Assembly (NCBI GenBank): GCA_000611775.1
Contig: KK106981.1
Location: forward strand, 7,988,023 to 8,052,022
Direction of reading: 5' to 3'
Length of the DNA stretch: 64,000 nt
Source of the DNA: Umbilicaria muhlenbergii
Lineage: Eukaryota; Ascomycota; Lecanoromycetes; Umbilicariales; Umbilicariaceae
Of the stretch, positions 10,323 to 20,678 are shown piece after piece. Below the pieces are notes generated by a model. The model had not been told where the DNA came from. It searched no databases and worked only from the letters and a program-made list of their open reading frames with translations. Every line of letters begins with the position of its first letter. Position 1 is the first letter of the stretch. The position numbers were made by a program, and so were the translations under genes.

Positions 10323-10345
10323 TGGGGGATGGTAGCGGGTCGTGA

Positions 10346-11063
10346 AGGGCTGGGGATACCTGGGGCTTTTATCGAGCTTTTTGTACTTTTAGGGGTTCAC
10401 GGTGGTCGCAGTTCGGAGGTCTCGCATGGAAGGTGTCTGGGCAATTACAGACTTAGAAAGCGTTGATCTCACTCGCGGATACGCCCATAGCTAAACTTCT
10501 ACGTGTCAAACAAATCTCCGAACACACTGCATAGCAGATTACCCCCTCAAGCACAGACTTTTTCAGAAGAGAGTCGGGTCGTCAAAGTGTTATAGGCACG
10601 CCGAGACAGAGGTAGTAGGAACGAATTTTGGAAACATTCCTCTTGGGGCTAAATGACACAAAGGCTTTCCTTAGGTTCTGCAGAAATCTGGTATCCTCTG
10701 GAAAGGTAAGCTTCCGCCTACAATACAAGAAGAGGAGTGCATTTCACCTAACAAATATAACAAGAAGGAACCTGCCTGATGTAACAAAGATGACAAAGCG
10801 CACCGTATTCGAGAGAACCGCGCTGAACCCATGAAATTCTCCGGTAGATTTCATAACTAAAGCAGACCCACCGCGCCAAATTTAAGAAACGTCAAAGATA
10901 GCAATCCTCCAACATTCGCTCGTTCAAACCCCATTCGTTGTAGCACCGTTGCACCCATTCGTTGTAGCACCATTGCACCCGTTCGCCTCGCCTTCATATG
11001 AAGCGGGCGTCTTACCATCGATATACCTATAACGAAATAAGTACAATGTCAAGTACCACCACA
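10346..11063. other. Intergenic region
   Basis: This 718-bp stretch lies between the 3' ends of UBC6 and the hydrolase gene. It is more AT-rich than its surroundings and shows no coding pattern, apart from a 24-bp direct repeat near its right end. Confidence 0.5.
10932..10979. repeat. 24-bp direct repeat, two copies
   Basis: A 24-bp unit starting CATTCGTTGTAGCACC is present twice in tandem with one mismatch (10932-10955 and 10956-10979). It lies in noncoding DNA downstream of the hydrolase gene. Confidence 0.85.
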
Positions 11064-12708
11064 TCAGTCATGATTGGAACCGACATACCTCCAAAGCCTC
11101 GACAAATCCCGCACCGTCTTCCCCCTCGCCGCCACCGCCCCACGCGTAGTCGCCTCCACGAAATTAATAGACTCCTCCCCGCCCCTCTCCTCGCCCAAAA
11201 TCAGTGGCACAGACATCTTCTCCCCATTCCCAAACTTCACCACCTCCCCAGCCTCAACCCCCGAATCCACCCTCGCGGTCCTCAACCCGTCCACCGCAGC
11301 CACCTCCCGCCTCCCCGCCGCCGCCTCATCAACCTCAACCACCTGGTTCAAGAACGCCCCCTCCAGCGCTCTATCGAGCGGAAACATGAAGTCCATATAA
11401 TGCTGATTGAGCAAATGCCCCGCTGCGCCCTTGCGCACAAAGACCTTGCCGCTGTAGCGACGGGTGAGGATTTTCTCGACCGAGTACAGGACGCCCCAGC
11501 GAGGGACCATGTCGTGCTCGTTACAGTAGTGCTCGACGTGGGGGATGACGTTGTCGGAGGGGGGATTGGAGAAGGAGACATTGTTGCCTGGGGGGGAGGA
11601 TTTGGGAGTGAGGGTTAGGCGCGGGTTGTTGAAGTGGGAGGCGGCGCTGCCGAAGGTGTAGACTTCCTGTTGTAAGTTGTGAATCAGTGGTGTCGATGTG
11701 ACTGACTTAGGAGGCTTGGACGTACTAGTTTGGAGACGGTCTCGATGGGGAGGTCGGCGAGCAAGCGGTCAACTACCATGGAGGCGATGATGCCGCCTTG
11801 GGAGTGGCCGATTAGGACGACTTTGTTGACGGATGGATCGGTGAGATTGGCTTTGACGTGTTCGTAGGCAATTCGGGTGTCTTGGGTATTGTATGACCAG
11901 CACCTTTGGATGAGGCACTCGATTAGGTCGGAGAAAAGTCCATAGCTGCGGGTTGTTAGTAAAGTTATTTACTCTCGTGCTCTGTAGATAGTGTCTACCT
12001 CTGATTATGGATGCCAGTGATTGGACGACCGAAAGTCTCGGATAGACGATTGACATTCTGTTGGAGACCGGCATGTCTTGACGTTATGTTAGACTGTAGT
12101 TCATGGACCGGGATGAGATGATCGTACCCTGTCAGACAACCATTGATAAACAGCCAGCGCTCATCCGGATGTCGACCTAACTTCATCCTCGGTTGTTCGT
12201 ACACAACCCTCGGCCCCTGCATTGGCAGCGCTATCACGTATATGAGAGCATGAAACACTGCTACCATCGCAACGAGCAGGCCTCCTGGAACGAAGAACGT
12301 TGACAAGAAAAGTACCACTGGCAAGACTAAAATCATGACTGCCTGTATGATCGCAAGCAAAGTCTGTAGGATTGCGTCTCTGATGTTCAGCCACGACCAC
12401 GGGTACAGCTCGGCATATCTGTCCGTAGTTCGCCATGGGCAGATGATCAGAGGCATGAGATTTAATATACCTATGAGGACGCGTGTGTCCCTCCATAAAC
12501 CATGTGCGGGATTTTCTTTTAGGCCCTTGACGGTTGAGCCGGCGTGAGCGTCCACCTGAGCTGGAATGTACTTGACTGTGTTCACCGTTGTGGATGGAGC
12601 TGTGCAGCTTGCGGCAGTATATTTCGCGGAGGAGGTCCTCGTGACAGGAGCTGTATGGTTAGTGTTCAGGTCAAATGAGCCCTGATCTTGGAGTGGACGT
12701 CCAGGCAT
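11064..12708 (-). CDS. Membrane-anchored alpha/beta-hydrolase (lipase-like)
   Basis: Exons 11999-12708, 11726-11945 and 11064-11666 join to 510 residues. The N-terminal part carries two hydrophobic blocks: RVLIGILNLMPLIICP, then a longer region containing ILQTLLAIIQAVMILVLPVV and GGLLVAMVAVFHALIYV. The second block suggests one or two membrane spans. The catalytic half has ERWLFINGCLTGYDH, a strand VNKVVLIGHSQGG holding the GxSxG nucleophile elbow, then EVYTFGSAASHFNN and VEHYCNEHDMVPRWG. The last contains plausible acid and His positions. This is a DUF676/lipase-like serine hydrolase; the substrate is unknown. The second-last intron has a CTAAC branch point. A GTATGT lies at the end of the last exon, so a further small exon and a slightly different C-terminus are possible. 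Confidence 0.8.
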
Positions 12709-13139
12709 GGCAGCGGCGAAATGAAGAAAACGGAACAGTGGATTTTAGGGATCTGGCAATACACTTGGTGAGGGGAAATAAGGTACTCGATTGCGGGGAC
12801 GGAAAGGAAGCGGCTTGGAGGAACCTCGAGCGATCATTAAAGATGTTAACAGTACGCGAAAAAAGAAAATTGGACAGCGACCTCTCCAACTCAATATAAC
12901 GACGCTCAAGTAGAATTCTGGACGCAATAAAAAGCATTTCTGGACAGGAATTATGATCCTATTGATAGAACTCATTGCGTTCAGCAGGATCCCAATTGCG
13001 GTGAGGCCCCAAGGCAACCGGACCCCAAAGGCGTAAGCGCTTACTGTGCCTCTGCAAAGCTGAAAATGGAAGTGCCGGTGTGATAAGACTCCGCCTTGTC
13101 CAAAGTACGCCATTTATCGATATCAACGCCCTTTTCATG
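12709..13139. other. Intergenic region, hydrolase promoter and HRI1 3' end
   Basis: Both neighbours are on the minus strand, so these 431 bp should hold the hydrolase promoter and the end of the HRI1 transcript. Open frames here are short and have no recognised motif. Confidence 0.5.
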
Positions 13140-14042
13140 TCAGCTCGACCAATGATAATTCTCAATTATCTCCCACTTTGCGTCCCCCACTTCGACTACG
13201 CCATGCTCCTCGATTAGTGCCGGATTGAACGTGACTGCGCACGGCACAAAATGACTTCCTAGTCGCACAACCCGCTCCCATTCACCTCGGCGCAAACCCT
13301 CAATCAGGAAGGGGTCCTCGAGGGCTGTGCCCGACCGCTGTGTCGCCGTTGCAGCCTTGTTCTTGTGTGTTTCATCTTGCATGGTGTCGCTGCTCAGCTT
13401 CGAGGTTGAGGATCTCCATTGCCATCTCTCAATGGTTACATCGTTCCCCACCTTGAGTATGCCTTGGCACCAGCCTCCAACTCTGACAACCATGCCTCTT
13501 GCACCCATGCGATCATCTTGGACTCTCAAGACCACGCCCGCGAACGTCTCTTCTTGTCCTACCAACTCCACTTCCAAATCGCTCCACAGCTCTTCATAGG
13601 CAGTTACAACGCCCGTACCCGGCTTTATCATCTTTCCCTGTTCCAACACATCCCCGTTCGACTGGATCCACATATCTCCCTCATCTGTAGCTGGGTCGTC
13701 ACTGTTAGAATCAACCCAATGCTCCCAGACCGCATGAGCCGGCTTTTGTTCTCCGGGTCCTGAGTTTGCATCCTCTGTGCGCGACCGGCCCGCAAATGCC
13801 CATTCCAGTCTCGTCATAGGCCCGCCCTCGTTCGGAAGGTCTGGCTCATCGTTCTCAGTGGGCTTAAGGATGCGAACATCAACGAAATGCGAGTTGTGGG
13901 ATGTGAGAACAAGGGTTGATGTGGGCTCCTCTGCAAGTCCCGGAATCTGCTGGGAGAGTTAGTGAAGAGCGCCTCACTGTTGGCTCGTGGAGAGTCCGAC
14001 CCATCGTATGTATTTACGCTCAGTGATGGAAGGGATACCCAT
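13140..14042 (-). CDS. HRI1: HRI1 family protein
   Basis: Two exons, 14001-14042 and 13140-13946, give 282 residues. Exon 1 encodes ERKYIRW and exon 2 continues with IPGLAEEPTSTLVLTSHNSH; the RKYIRW...EPTSTLVLTS pattern is typical of HRI1. Further family landmarks are MTRLEWAFAG, WEHWVDS, DEGDMWIQSNGDVLEQG, TAYEELWSDLE and the C-terminal AKWEIIENYHW. Yeast Hri1 (244 residues) folds as two lipocalin-like barrels and has been linked to Hrr25 and Sec72; its function is not settled. The donor of the 54-nt intron that best preserves the family match is GTCGGA, a weak site. A stronger GTGAGG lies 22 nt downstream but does not keep frame with this acceptor. Confidence 0.85.
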
Positions 14043-14962
14043 GCTGCGAAGGCAGCGGCAGAATCTCTGGTCCGCAGTTAACGTATTGGGAATTCGGGGT
14101 ATGAATCAAGAAGTATGTCTGATCAGGAGGACAGGAGAAGTTGCTGTGTGTCCAAGACCAGCAGCGCTTGAGATGAACATCGGTCGCAAAGTCAAATTAG
14201 CAGTGACTAGCCCTGCGATTAGCATGCAACATCAATTATGGTTTAGCAAGGTAGTTGTCTTCTCGAAGCATCCAGGACGGACATGAATATGTGTTCGAAG
14301 AAATAGGAACACATTGCAAATTGCTTCCTATTGAGTATGGGTTTTTCACAAAGGTAGATGATTAGTCATTAGCTCCGACGATTAAGGCTGAGGAGGCCCA
14401 TCATGTCAGGGCAAGTATCACTTGGTTAAGGATCTCCAGCACGAAGAGTACAAGAGTTACATGACCTAAGTAAAAGTAGCAAGATTTCCCAAGCTAGGCC
14501 TAGCCTGCGACATGAGCACCACGAACAAGAGGAGACCCGAGGCGAGCGATGTGAAGCGAACAATATGTGATGCCGAAATACGCTTGCCCATGTTGCGAAT
14601 AGAACGAACAAATCATCAGTGCGATACGTCGGTCTCAAGCATAGTAAAGCGATATCCGTAGCTCCCTGCTCTATCTGATGAGAGCATATCACGTTCATCA
14701 TAACGAGATCTCCCCTCCAACCTTCCGTACAGATTCAAGGTTCCAATCGAAAAGGAAGTGATAGAGCGTCCATCTGGAGAGCCTGAGCAACATCCTCTAG
14801 GCAACCGCAGGAGATAAAATTCCTTCAGCTTGATGGTAGATCAAACAAGGTTGAAAGCGAGAGCGATACATGACTGGACTAACACTAAAGTAAAAGCCGT
14901 CAGCCACAATGTCCCACTTCATTCGAAGTAAGCTTGGACTTCTCACCGTACTTTGGATTGGA
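14043..14962. other. Intergenic region
   Basis: No gene is supported in this 920-bp stretch upstream of HRI1. Several short frames exist on both strands but none has a domain, signal peptide or splice pattern I can support. Confidence 0.5.
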
Positions 14963-16195
14963 CTACTGAGTTGCAATCACTCCCGGAGAGAACACCTTAT
15001 TGCGAGCTTTCAGGATCCTCGCGGTCTGCTCCTCCAACGTCCGGACGATGCTCAAAGCTAGCTCCCCGAAAGTATCTTCGTCTATCTCTTCTACCGCTTG
15101 GTGAGCTTGCTTGAGGCGAATACAGACTGAGGATGCGGCGTAATCGAACGTATGTGCATATTCAGCCAACGCATCGTATCTTTTCTTCAACTTCTTTGCT
15201 TTCTCCACTCGTTGCATTGGGGTGGAAATTTCGGTGGTGACTTCGGCGTCCTTAAGTATCGTCACCTTCGTTTTGCGTGCTGCGCGAGTGGATGAGCTCA
15301 CATTGGGCAATGTTTTAGCTGCTTTGGCCGGTCTCTCTGTAACCATCTCCTTGATAGCCATGCTAGCTGTTCGTTTGAGCGTCTTCCTCGTCACAAGCGT
15401 CCCCTTCTCGATCATACGCCGTTGCATGCCTTCGAAGATCTCCTTCTTGTCCTTGGCCTCGATGGTGCCTGAGCCGATTAAAAGGTTGAAGCTCTCTAGG
15501 CCCTTGAGCTGGAGCAGTAGTTCCTCGAAAGCACTCTTCTCTTTGAACCATTTATTGCCGATGGCCCCGGTGACAGTGACACTCAGATGCTTCAGGGGGA
15601 TCTTTCCCAATTGCACAATGAGGTGTTTGAATGGTTCGCCGTGAATGTCCGGCCAGCCATTTATTTGGAAGTGCACGGTGTTGATAAGGTGACGCTGGTT
15701 GGGAGCTAGCTGGATACCCAAGAAGTGAAGGGCTTTAAAAGGACCGAGAAAGGAAAGCTTGGTGGTTGTCAAGGGGATGTGACGGGCTTCCTTGTTGATT
15801 TGACGGCAGGTGGAAAGGATGGCGGTGTCGACTGTTCCTGCGAAGTTGGCAGACGTCCTGTCCTTGCCGGTTTGTCGAAGGACGAAGTAGTAAATCTTTT
15901 CTCGCAACTCGCCAGCCAACTTCAAGAACGGGAAGACGCCTTTACGAACAAAGGGTGCCTGATTCCTCAGTCCGACATAGGTGATCGGCCTCAAGTGGTG
16001 ATTGAACCAGTCTCCGTGGCAGTCGCAGTTACACCCGTCCTGATAACAATTGTCCAGTTCCGCTTCACCAAACCACTGGCCGAAGTACTCTTCAGCCCAG
16101 CAGGAAGGACAAGAATCGGGATCGTCGCAGGTACCTCCGCAGTGGACCCCACAGAACCGGCAGCAGACCTCATCCTCGTCACAATCCGAACACAT
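14963..16195 (-). CDS. Hypothetical protein, Cys-rich N-terminus and 2EXR/F-box-like middle
   Basis: The 410-residue frame begins at ATG 16195 (codons upstream are non-ATG). The first 65 residues are dominated by cysteine and acidic residues (CSDCDEDEVCCRFCGVHC, then CPSCWAEEYF and CNCDCHGDW), suggesting one or more zinc-binding knuckles. Residues about 88-140 read FPFLKLAGELREKIYYFVL and later ILSTCRQINKEAR. That L-P/A-x-E-L-R-x-x-I-Y...CRQIxxEA pattern is typical of the fungal 2EXR/DUF7730-type domain, related to F-box segments. The C-terminal third is Lys-rich and then helical. These proteins are numerous in dothideomycetes and their roles are unknown. No specific function is assigned. Confidence 0.72.
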   Translation of the reverse strand: MCSDCDEDEVCCRFCGVHCGGTCDDPDSCPSCWAEEYFGQWFGEAELDNCYQDGCNCDCHGDWFNHHLRPITYVGLRNQAPFVRKGVFPFLKLAGELREKIYYFVLRQTGKDRTSANFAGTVDTAILSTCRQINKEARHIPLTTTKLSFLGPFKALHFLGIQLAPNQRHLINTVHFQINGWPDIHGEPFKHLIVQLGKIPLKHLSVTVTGAIGNKWFKEKSAFEELLLQLKGLESFNLLIGSGTIEAKDKKEIFEGMQRRMIEKGTLVTRKTLKRTASMAIKEMVTERPAKAAKTLPNVSSSTRAARKTKVTILKDAEVTTEISTPMQRVEKAKKLKKRYDALAEYAHTFDYAASSVCIRLKQAHQAVEEIDEDTFGELALSIVRTLEEQTARILKARNKVFSPGVIATQ

Positions 16196-16785
16196 GTTGG
16201 ACGAGTTGGGACGAAAGGGCACGTGGAGGCTTGAAGACTCGAGATGAGAGTATGGCAGGCGCCCTGCTGGACAGAGAATCTCTTATGCGCAGGGGACTTT
16301 GATTATAGGTCTGATGGTAGGTGGGATGTGGGATGTGGGATGGAGATGTGGAGCGGTGCAGGATGTCGAGAAGAGGTGGAAATGGAAGTCGTCGGAAGTT
16401 CCGGTAGAGTCCATGACGGTACGGACCGACCTGCGTTGGGTAAGAACGATGTGAATGAAATTCCGACACCGCCAAGAACCGGAATTTCGCCACTGTGACT
16501 GCGAAAAACAGTGAAGGCGAACATTCATTAGATTAAGTTACCTGCTACACAGCCAATCGGCATGACGGCCTCGGAGACCGAGTCTGCAGAAAGCCCCGAG
16601 GAATGGAGATGGAGTGGTGAAGAGTGGAATCCTCATCCGAACCCCCAACCCAAATCGGCTCCTTGGGCGAAGGGTCTCGCCACGGATCCGCCAATCGTGC
16701 CACCTTACGCCTTCCATGTTACAAGCTGTGGTGAATGCATACGGTAAGCTACGGTAGCAAAGCAGATGACGAAACTCGCCCACCC
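16196..16785. other. Intergenic region
   Basis: These 590 bp upstream of the Cys-rich gene and downstream of the heme lyase gene show no supported gene. The plus strand from 16320 to 16380 is a run of GGGATGTGG-like words. Confidence 0.5.
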
Positions 16786-17844
16786 TTACGAAGAACCTTC
16801 GCGTGCCTTTGCGCCGCTGGCCCTGTGCCACACATCACCACCCCATCTCATCATGCGCTCCATGGCCGCACCGGGGCGATCAACTGCTGGTCGCACATCC
16901 AGGTAGAAGACCGGTTCCCCCGTGGGCTCCGGCGGCCCTGAATAGTAGTCGATGACATAGCGCACTTCTCGAGGCGAGGCCCCGGGAGTCTGCCGTTGCA
17001 CGTACCAGTCATGGCGATCGAACGGCGGCTCGCCACTAGCGAAGGTTAACATGTCACCGACCCAAGAAAGAGATGAATGGTCTTCACCCGAACTTGGCCG
17101 GGTAGATCCAGCCCATCATCTGCAAGATGCTTGCTTTCGGCGTCATGTCGTTCGGTCGCCCCATAAATCTCAGCAGGCGTGGCGGGGCGACTTCCTCGTC
17201 GTCTGACGCCATGCCAGAAGCGGCCAGCGACCCTTCTTCACCTCTCCTGCACTCCTGCCAGCCTCTGCCAAGCCCTCGGCAAAATCGCCGTTCCCATTCT
17301 ACTATCTCCGCCCATGCGCCCTCGTTGAGGAAATTATGGACCGCCACCATGGACTCGACAGCATCCTGCGGAGTATCCGTATATCCCTTACGTAGCATCG
17401 CGTTATACATTTGCTGAGGTGAGGGATACTCCCAGTTGCTCTCGGCGTCGCCACGCGGTATTGAGGACATGGTTCGCTCCAGTGGAAGATCAACCGTTTG
17501 GTTGTCAGCACGAGACTGAGATATGTTCGATGGCATGTAGTTCAAGGGGTTCAGCTTGGAGAGTGTTGACCGCGGAGGCGGAGATGAAGTGACAGGCCCA
17601 TTGGATCCAGCCACGGGGCATGATCCATCGCTGGGAGGTAGTGAAGTATTCTGGGGCGGGAAAGAAGTAGATGAGGAGGAGCTTGCTGTATGCATAGGGC
17701 AGCCAGGCTGAGAGACATCAACGCTGTTTCAATGCTACGGTCAGGGATAAGAATACTCACCGGTGGGACAGCATTTGTATCTGGTGATGGGTGAGGCGCA
17801 ACAGGCCTGGGGGCCGGCGCTGTGTCTGCCCAGAACCAGCCCAT
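16786..17844 (-). CDS. Holocytochrome c synthase (cytochrome c/c1 heme lyase)
   Basis: Exons 17761-17844, 17088-17707 and 16786-17035 join in frame to 317 residues. The protein starts MGWFWADT, the usual start of fungal heme lyases, and has two Cys-Pro heme-regulatory motifs (PPGCPMH and DGSCPVA). Downstream landmarks are [53 protein letters not shown] and, after the last intron, [24 protein letters not shown] and [10 protein letters not shown]. The enzyme attaches heme covalently to apocytochrome c or c1 in the mitochondrial intermembrane space. Sequence alone does not decide between the CYC3 and CYT2 types. Introns are 53 and 52 nt. It diverges from the Cqd1-type kinase gene, another mitochondrial gene. 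Confidence 0.93.
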
Positions 17845-18164
17845 GGTGTAGAAGCCTAAGCCTTGCCGAAACAGTATCTCCGACGGTGCAAGGGCCTCGG
17901 AGGAACACAATTGTTGGGGAGGTGAAGCGAAGTGATGCAGCGGTGAAAGGATCGCTGAACGTTAGCTGTTGCTTGGTGGCGGACATGAGGCTGAGGAGAC
18001 GCACGAGCCGACAGGGATCCTTTCGCGTGGCTACCTTATGACGTCGCCCTCTCAGCCCGAGAACACGGGAACAAGGCGCCGACAGGTGCCAATCGACATA
18101 CGCAAATACCCATGCACTACACCTAGGCCTCCATGATTTCGATAGATGAACACTGGAGCATACG
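17845..18164. promoter_or_regulatory. Divergent promoter of two mitochondrial genes
   Basis: A 320-bp interval between divergent start codons of the heme lyase and the ABC1-family kinase. Shared regulation is possible. No CCAAT box in a clear position or other named site was established. Confidence 0.5.
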
Positions 18165-20409
18165 ATGAGACCGGCCTTCTTCCTTGGCCGACTCTGTCTT
18201 CGCCATGGAACTCGCTGCATACGTATATCCGTCCCGCGCCAGCAACGTCACTCCTCTATATACTCTCGAGTGAGCCAGTTTCGGTCTCAATGGCGGAACC
18301 CACCGGTAGCAGGCACTTTGATATTGGCAGCGTTGAGCCCTGCGGCATTCGTGAAGCTGAGTGAAGAAGACAACGGCGATGGCAAAACGAGGGAAGACCA
18401 CATGCTGGAGGCGTCAAGGGCGGAAATAGAGAAGAGTCTACCCGATGATCTACATGGCGTGAGGAGAGCATGGAGAGGGCTCTATTTGATATGGGATCGC
18501 TACTTCTTCGAACCCATCGCAACAGGGTTTAGGTTTCTGCACTTGGTTATTATCTTCGTTCCTGTGATCTTTGCGGTGCCAGTGATATGGATTGGGAGAC
18601 GACAAAAGGACCGTGACAACGAGCGTAGTGGTACGCTGTGGTGGTATGGGTTCTTGGTGCGTTCGATGGAACGTGCTGGACCGGCTTTCATAAAGGTGTG
18701 GATACCTCAGGTTCTAGGGCTGGATTACAGCTGACGAGCATACTTTAGCTGGGTCAATGGGCAGCGTCACGATCCGATATTTTCCCTCAGCAAATGTGCG
18801 ATGTCATGTCGTCACTCCATTCCAATGCTCCGGCCCACTCTTTGCAAGACACGAAAAAGACCATAGTAAGAGCGTTCGACGGCATACCCTTCGAAGACAT
18901 CTTTGAGGAATTTCAAGAGAAGCCGCTAGGCGTGGGAGCAATAGCTCAAGTATACAAGGCAAAACTGAAACCCGGTCTAGCAGCTCCTGGAGATCTGGAT
19001 GTTCAAGAGCCCCGGAATATGCGCCAGCGTGTCCGGAGGAACGTCGATGTCCTTGTCAAAAGTACGCCTTCGCGAGTGCCATCGTCCTACGTTGCCATCA
19101 AGGTCTTACATCCCAAGGTCGAGAGAATGGTGCGACGGGACCTCAGAATCATGGGCTTCTTCGCCTCCGCACTCAACGCCATCCCTACCATCGAATGGCT
19201 CTCCCTCCCCGACGAAGTCGCCCAATTCGGAGAAATGATGCGCCTCCAACTCGACCTCCGGATCGAATCCGCCAACCTCTCCATCTTCCGCAAACACTTC
19301 AAAGACCGCACCACCGCCTGGTTCCCCTACCCCTACATCGAATACACGACGCGGCAAGTGCTGGTCGAAGAATTCGCGCACGGCATCCCCCTCGAAGCCT
19401 TCCTCGAAGACGGCGGCGGCGTCTTCCAGCAAGAAATCGCCGACGAAGGCCTCGACGCCTTCCTGCGCATGCTCCTGCTCGACAACTTCGTCCACGCCGA
19501 CCTCCACCCGGGCAACATCATGGTCCGCTTCTACAAACCCGAGCAGCTCTCCCTCCCCTTCGGCCGGCACAAAGACTCCTCCCCGAACGACGCCCTCGAC
19601 GTCACCGAAGAAGTCCTGCAGAAACTCCGCCCCCATCGCCGCCACCCGGCCGCTTGGCAAGCCGAGTTGGAGCAGATCGACCGGGACGGCTATCGGCCGC
19701 AACTCATCTTCATCGACACCGGTCTCGTCACCGAACTCAACCAGACCAACCGCGCCAACTTCCTCGCGCTCTTCCGCGCCATCGCCGAGTTCGACGGATA
19801 CCGCGCCGGGCACCTGATGGTGGAGCGGTGCCGGTCGCCCGAGGCGGTGATCGACAAAGAGGTTTTTGCGCTGAAGATGCAACATCTAGTCCTGGGGGTC
19901 AAGAGCCGGACTTTCGCGCTCGGGAATATTAAGATTGGGGATGTGCTGAATGAGGTGCTGAGTATGGTCAGGAGTCATCATGTTCGGATGGAGGGGGATT
20001 TTGTCAATGTGGTTATTAGTATTTTGCTGTTGGAGGGGATTGGGAGGAATTTGGATCCGAATTTGGATCTGTTTAAGAGGTGAGTGAGCATTTTTATGTC
20101 CCTTGGTTTGGAGTTGGATGGAGTGAGGGGATATGTGTGGAAACTAATGTGGTGGGTGCAGTGCGTTGCCTATCCTGCGACAATTGGGCGCGCAGGGGGG
20201 TGGGAGCTCGTTGATTAAGAGCGCGAGGGAAGGGGATTTCTCGATGTTGAAGGTTTGGGTTGGGTTGGAGGCGCGGAAGTTTTTGAAGGCTTCGGTGGAC
20301 GATGTGAGTGGCACTGGATTGCTTCCAACTGATTAAAGCTGGATTTTGCTGATGGTCGTTGTAGGTCGAGCGGTGTGTCAAGTACGATCAGCTGTCTCCG
20401 AATATTTGA
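18165..20409 (+). CDS. ABC1/UbiB-family atypical kinase, Cqd1-like
   Basis: Exons 18165-18695, 18749-20079, 20162-20303 and 20365-20409 join to 682 residues. The start is basic and Arg-rich, as in a mitochondrial presequence, and is followed by a hydrophobic span (LHLVIIFVPVIFAVPVIWI). The ABC1 signature follows: FIKLGQWAASRSDIFP (KxGQ motif), PLGVGAIAQVYKAKL (Ala-rich loop), VAIKVLHPKVE, LVEEFAHGIPLEAF, HADLHPGNIM and IDTGLV. This set best fits the ADCK2 / yeast Cqd1 (YPL109C) branch, which controls distribution of coenzyme Q and phospholipids in the inner membrane. All catalytic motifs are intact. The gene shares its upstream DNA with the heme lyase. Codon use in exon 2 is strongly C-ending, unlike exon 1. 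Confidence 0.9.
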
Positions 20410-20678
20410 GCGGCGCGATTTGGGTGAGGGGAAGAGGGCAGAGAGTGGAAAGTACGTGGTTATGTACATAGCAGAGTGAGTCTGCAGTTAGAGTGATGTG
20501 TTATGTAGAGCGGTGTGAATGGCACCCAGGCCTTCTATACCCGGCGGGCCTTGAAGCATTTATAGTACAAGTGGCGAAAGTCTGCCTCTGGGTCTATGAG
20601 TCTATACATCTACCAAACCCCTACACCCAGAATGCCAAACACTTATGCCCGCCCCAGCATCATGAATATCAACCGCGT

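Noticed and set aside
10628-10834. 68-codon plus-strand frame downstream of UBC6
   Set aside because: No motif and a composition un-like neighbouring coding DNA.
19106-19885. 259-codon minus-strand frame and a 245-codon plus-strand frame in the kinase gene
   Set aside because: Both are by-products of strong C-ending codon use in the ABC1 kinase exon, which carries all catalytic motifs in its own frame.
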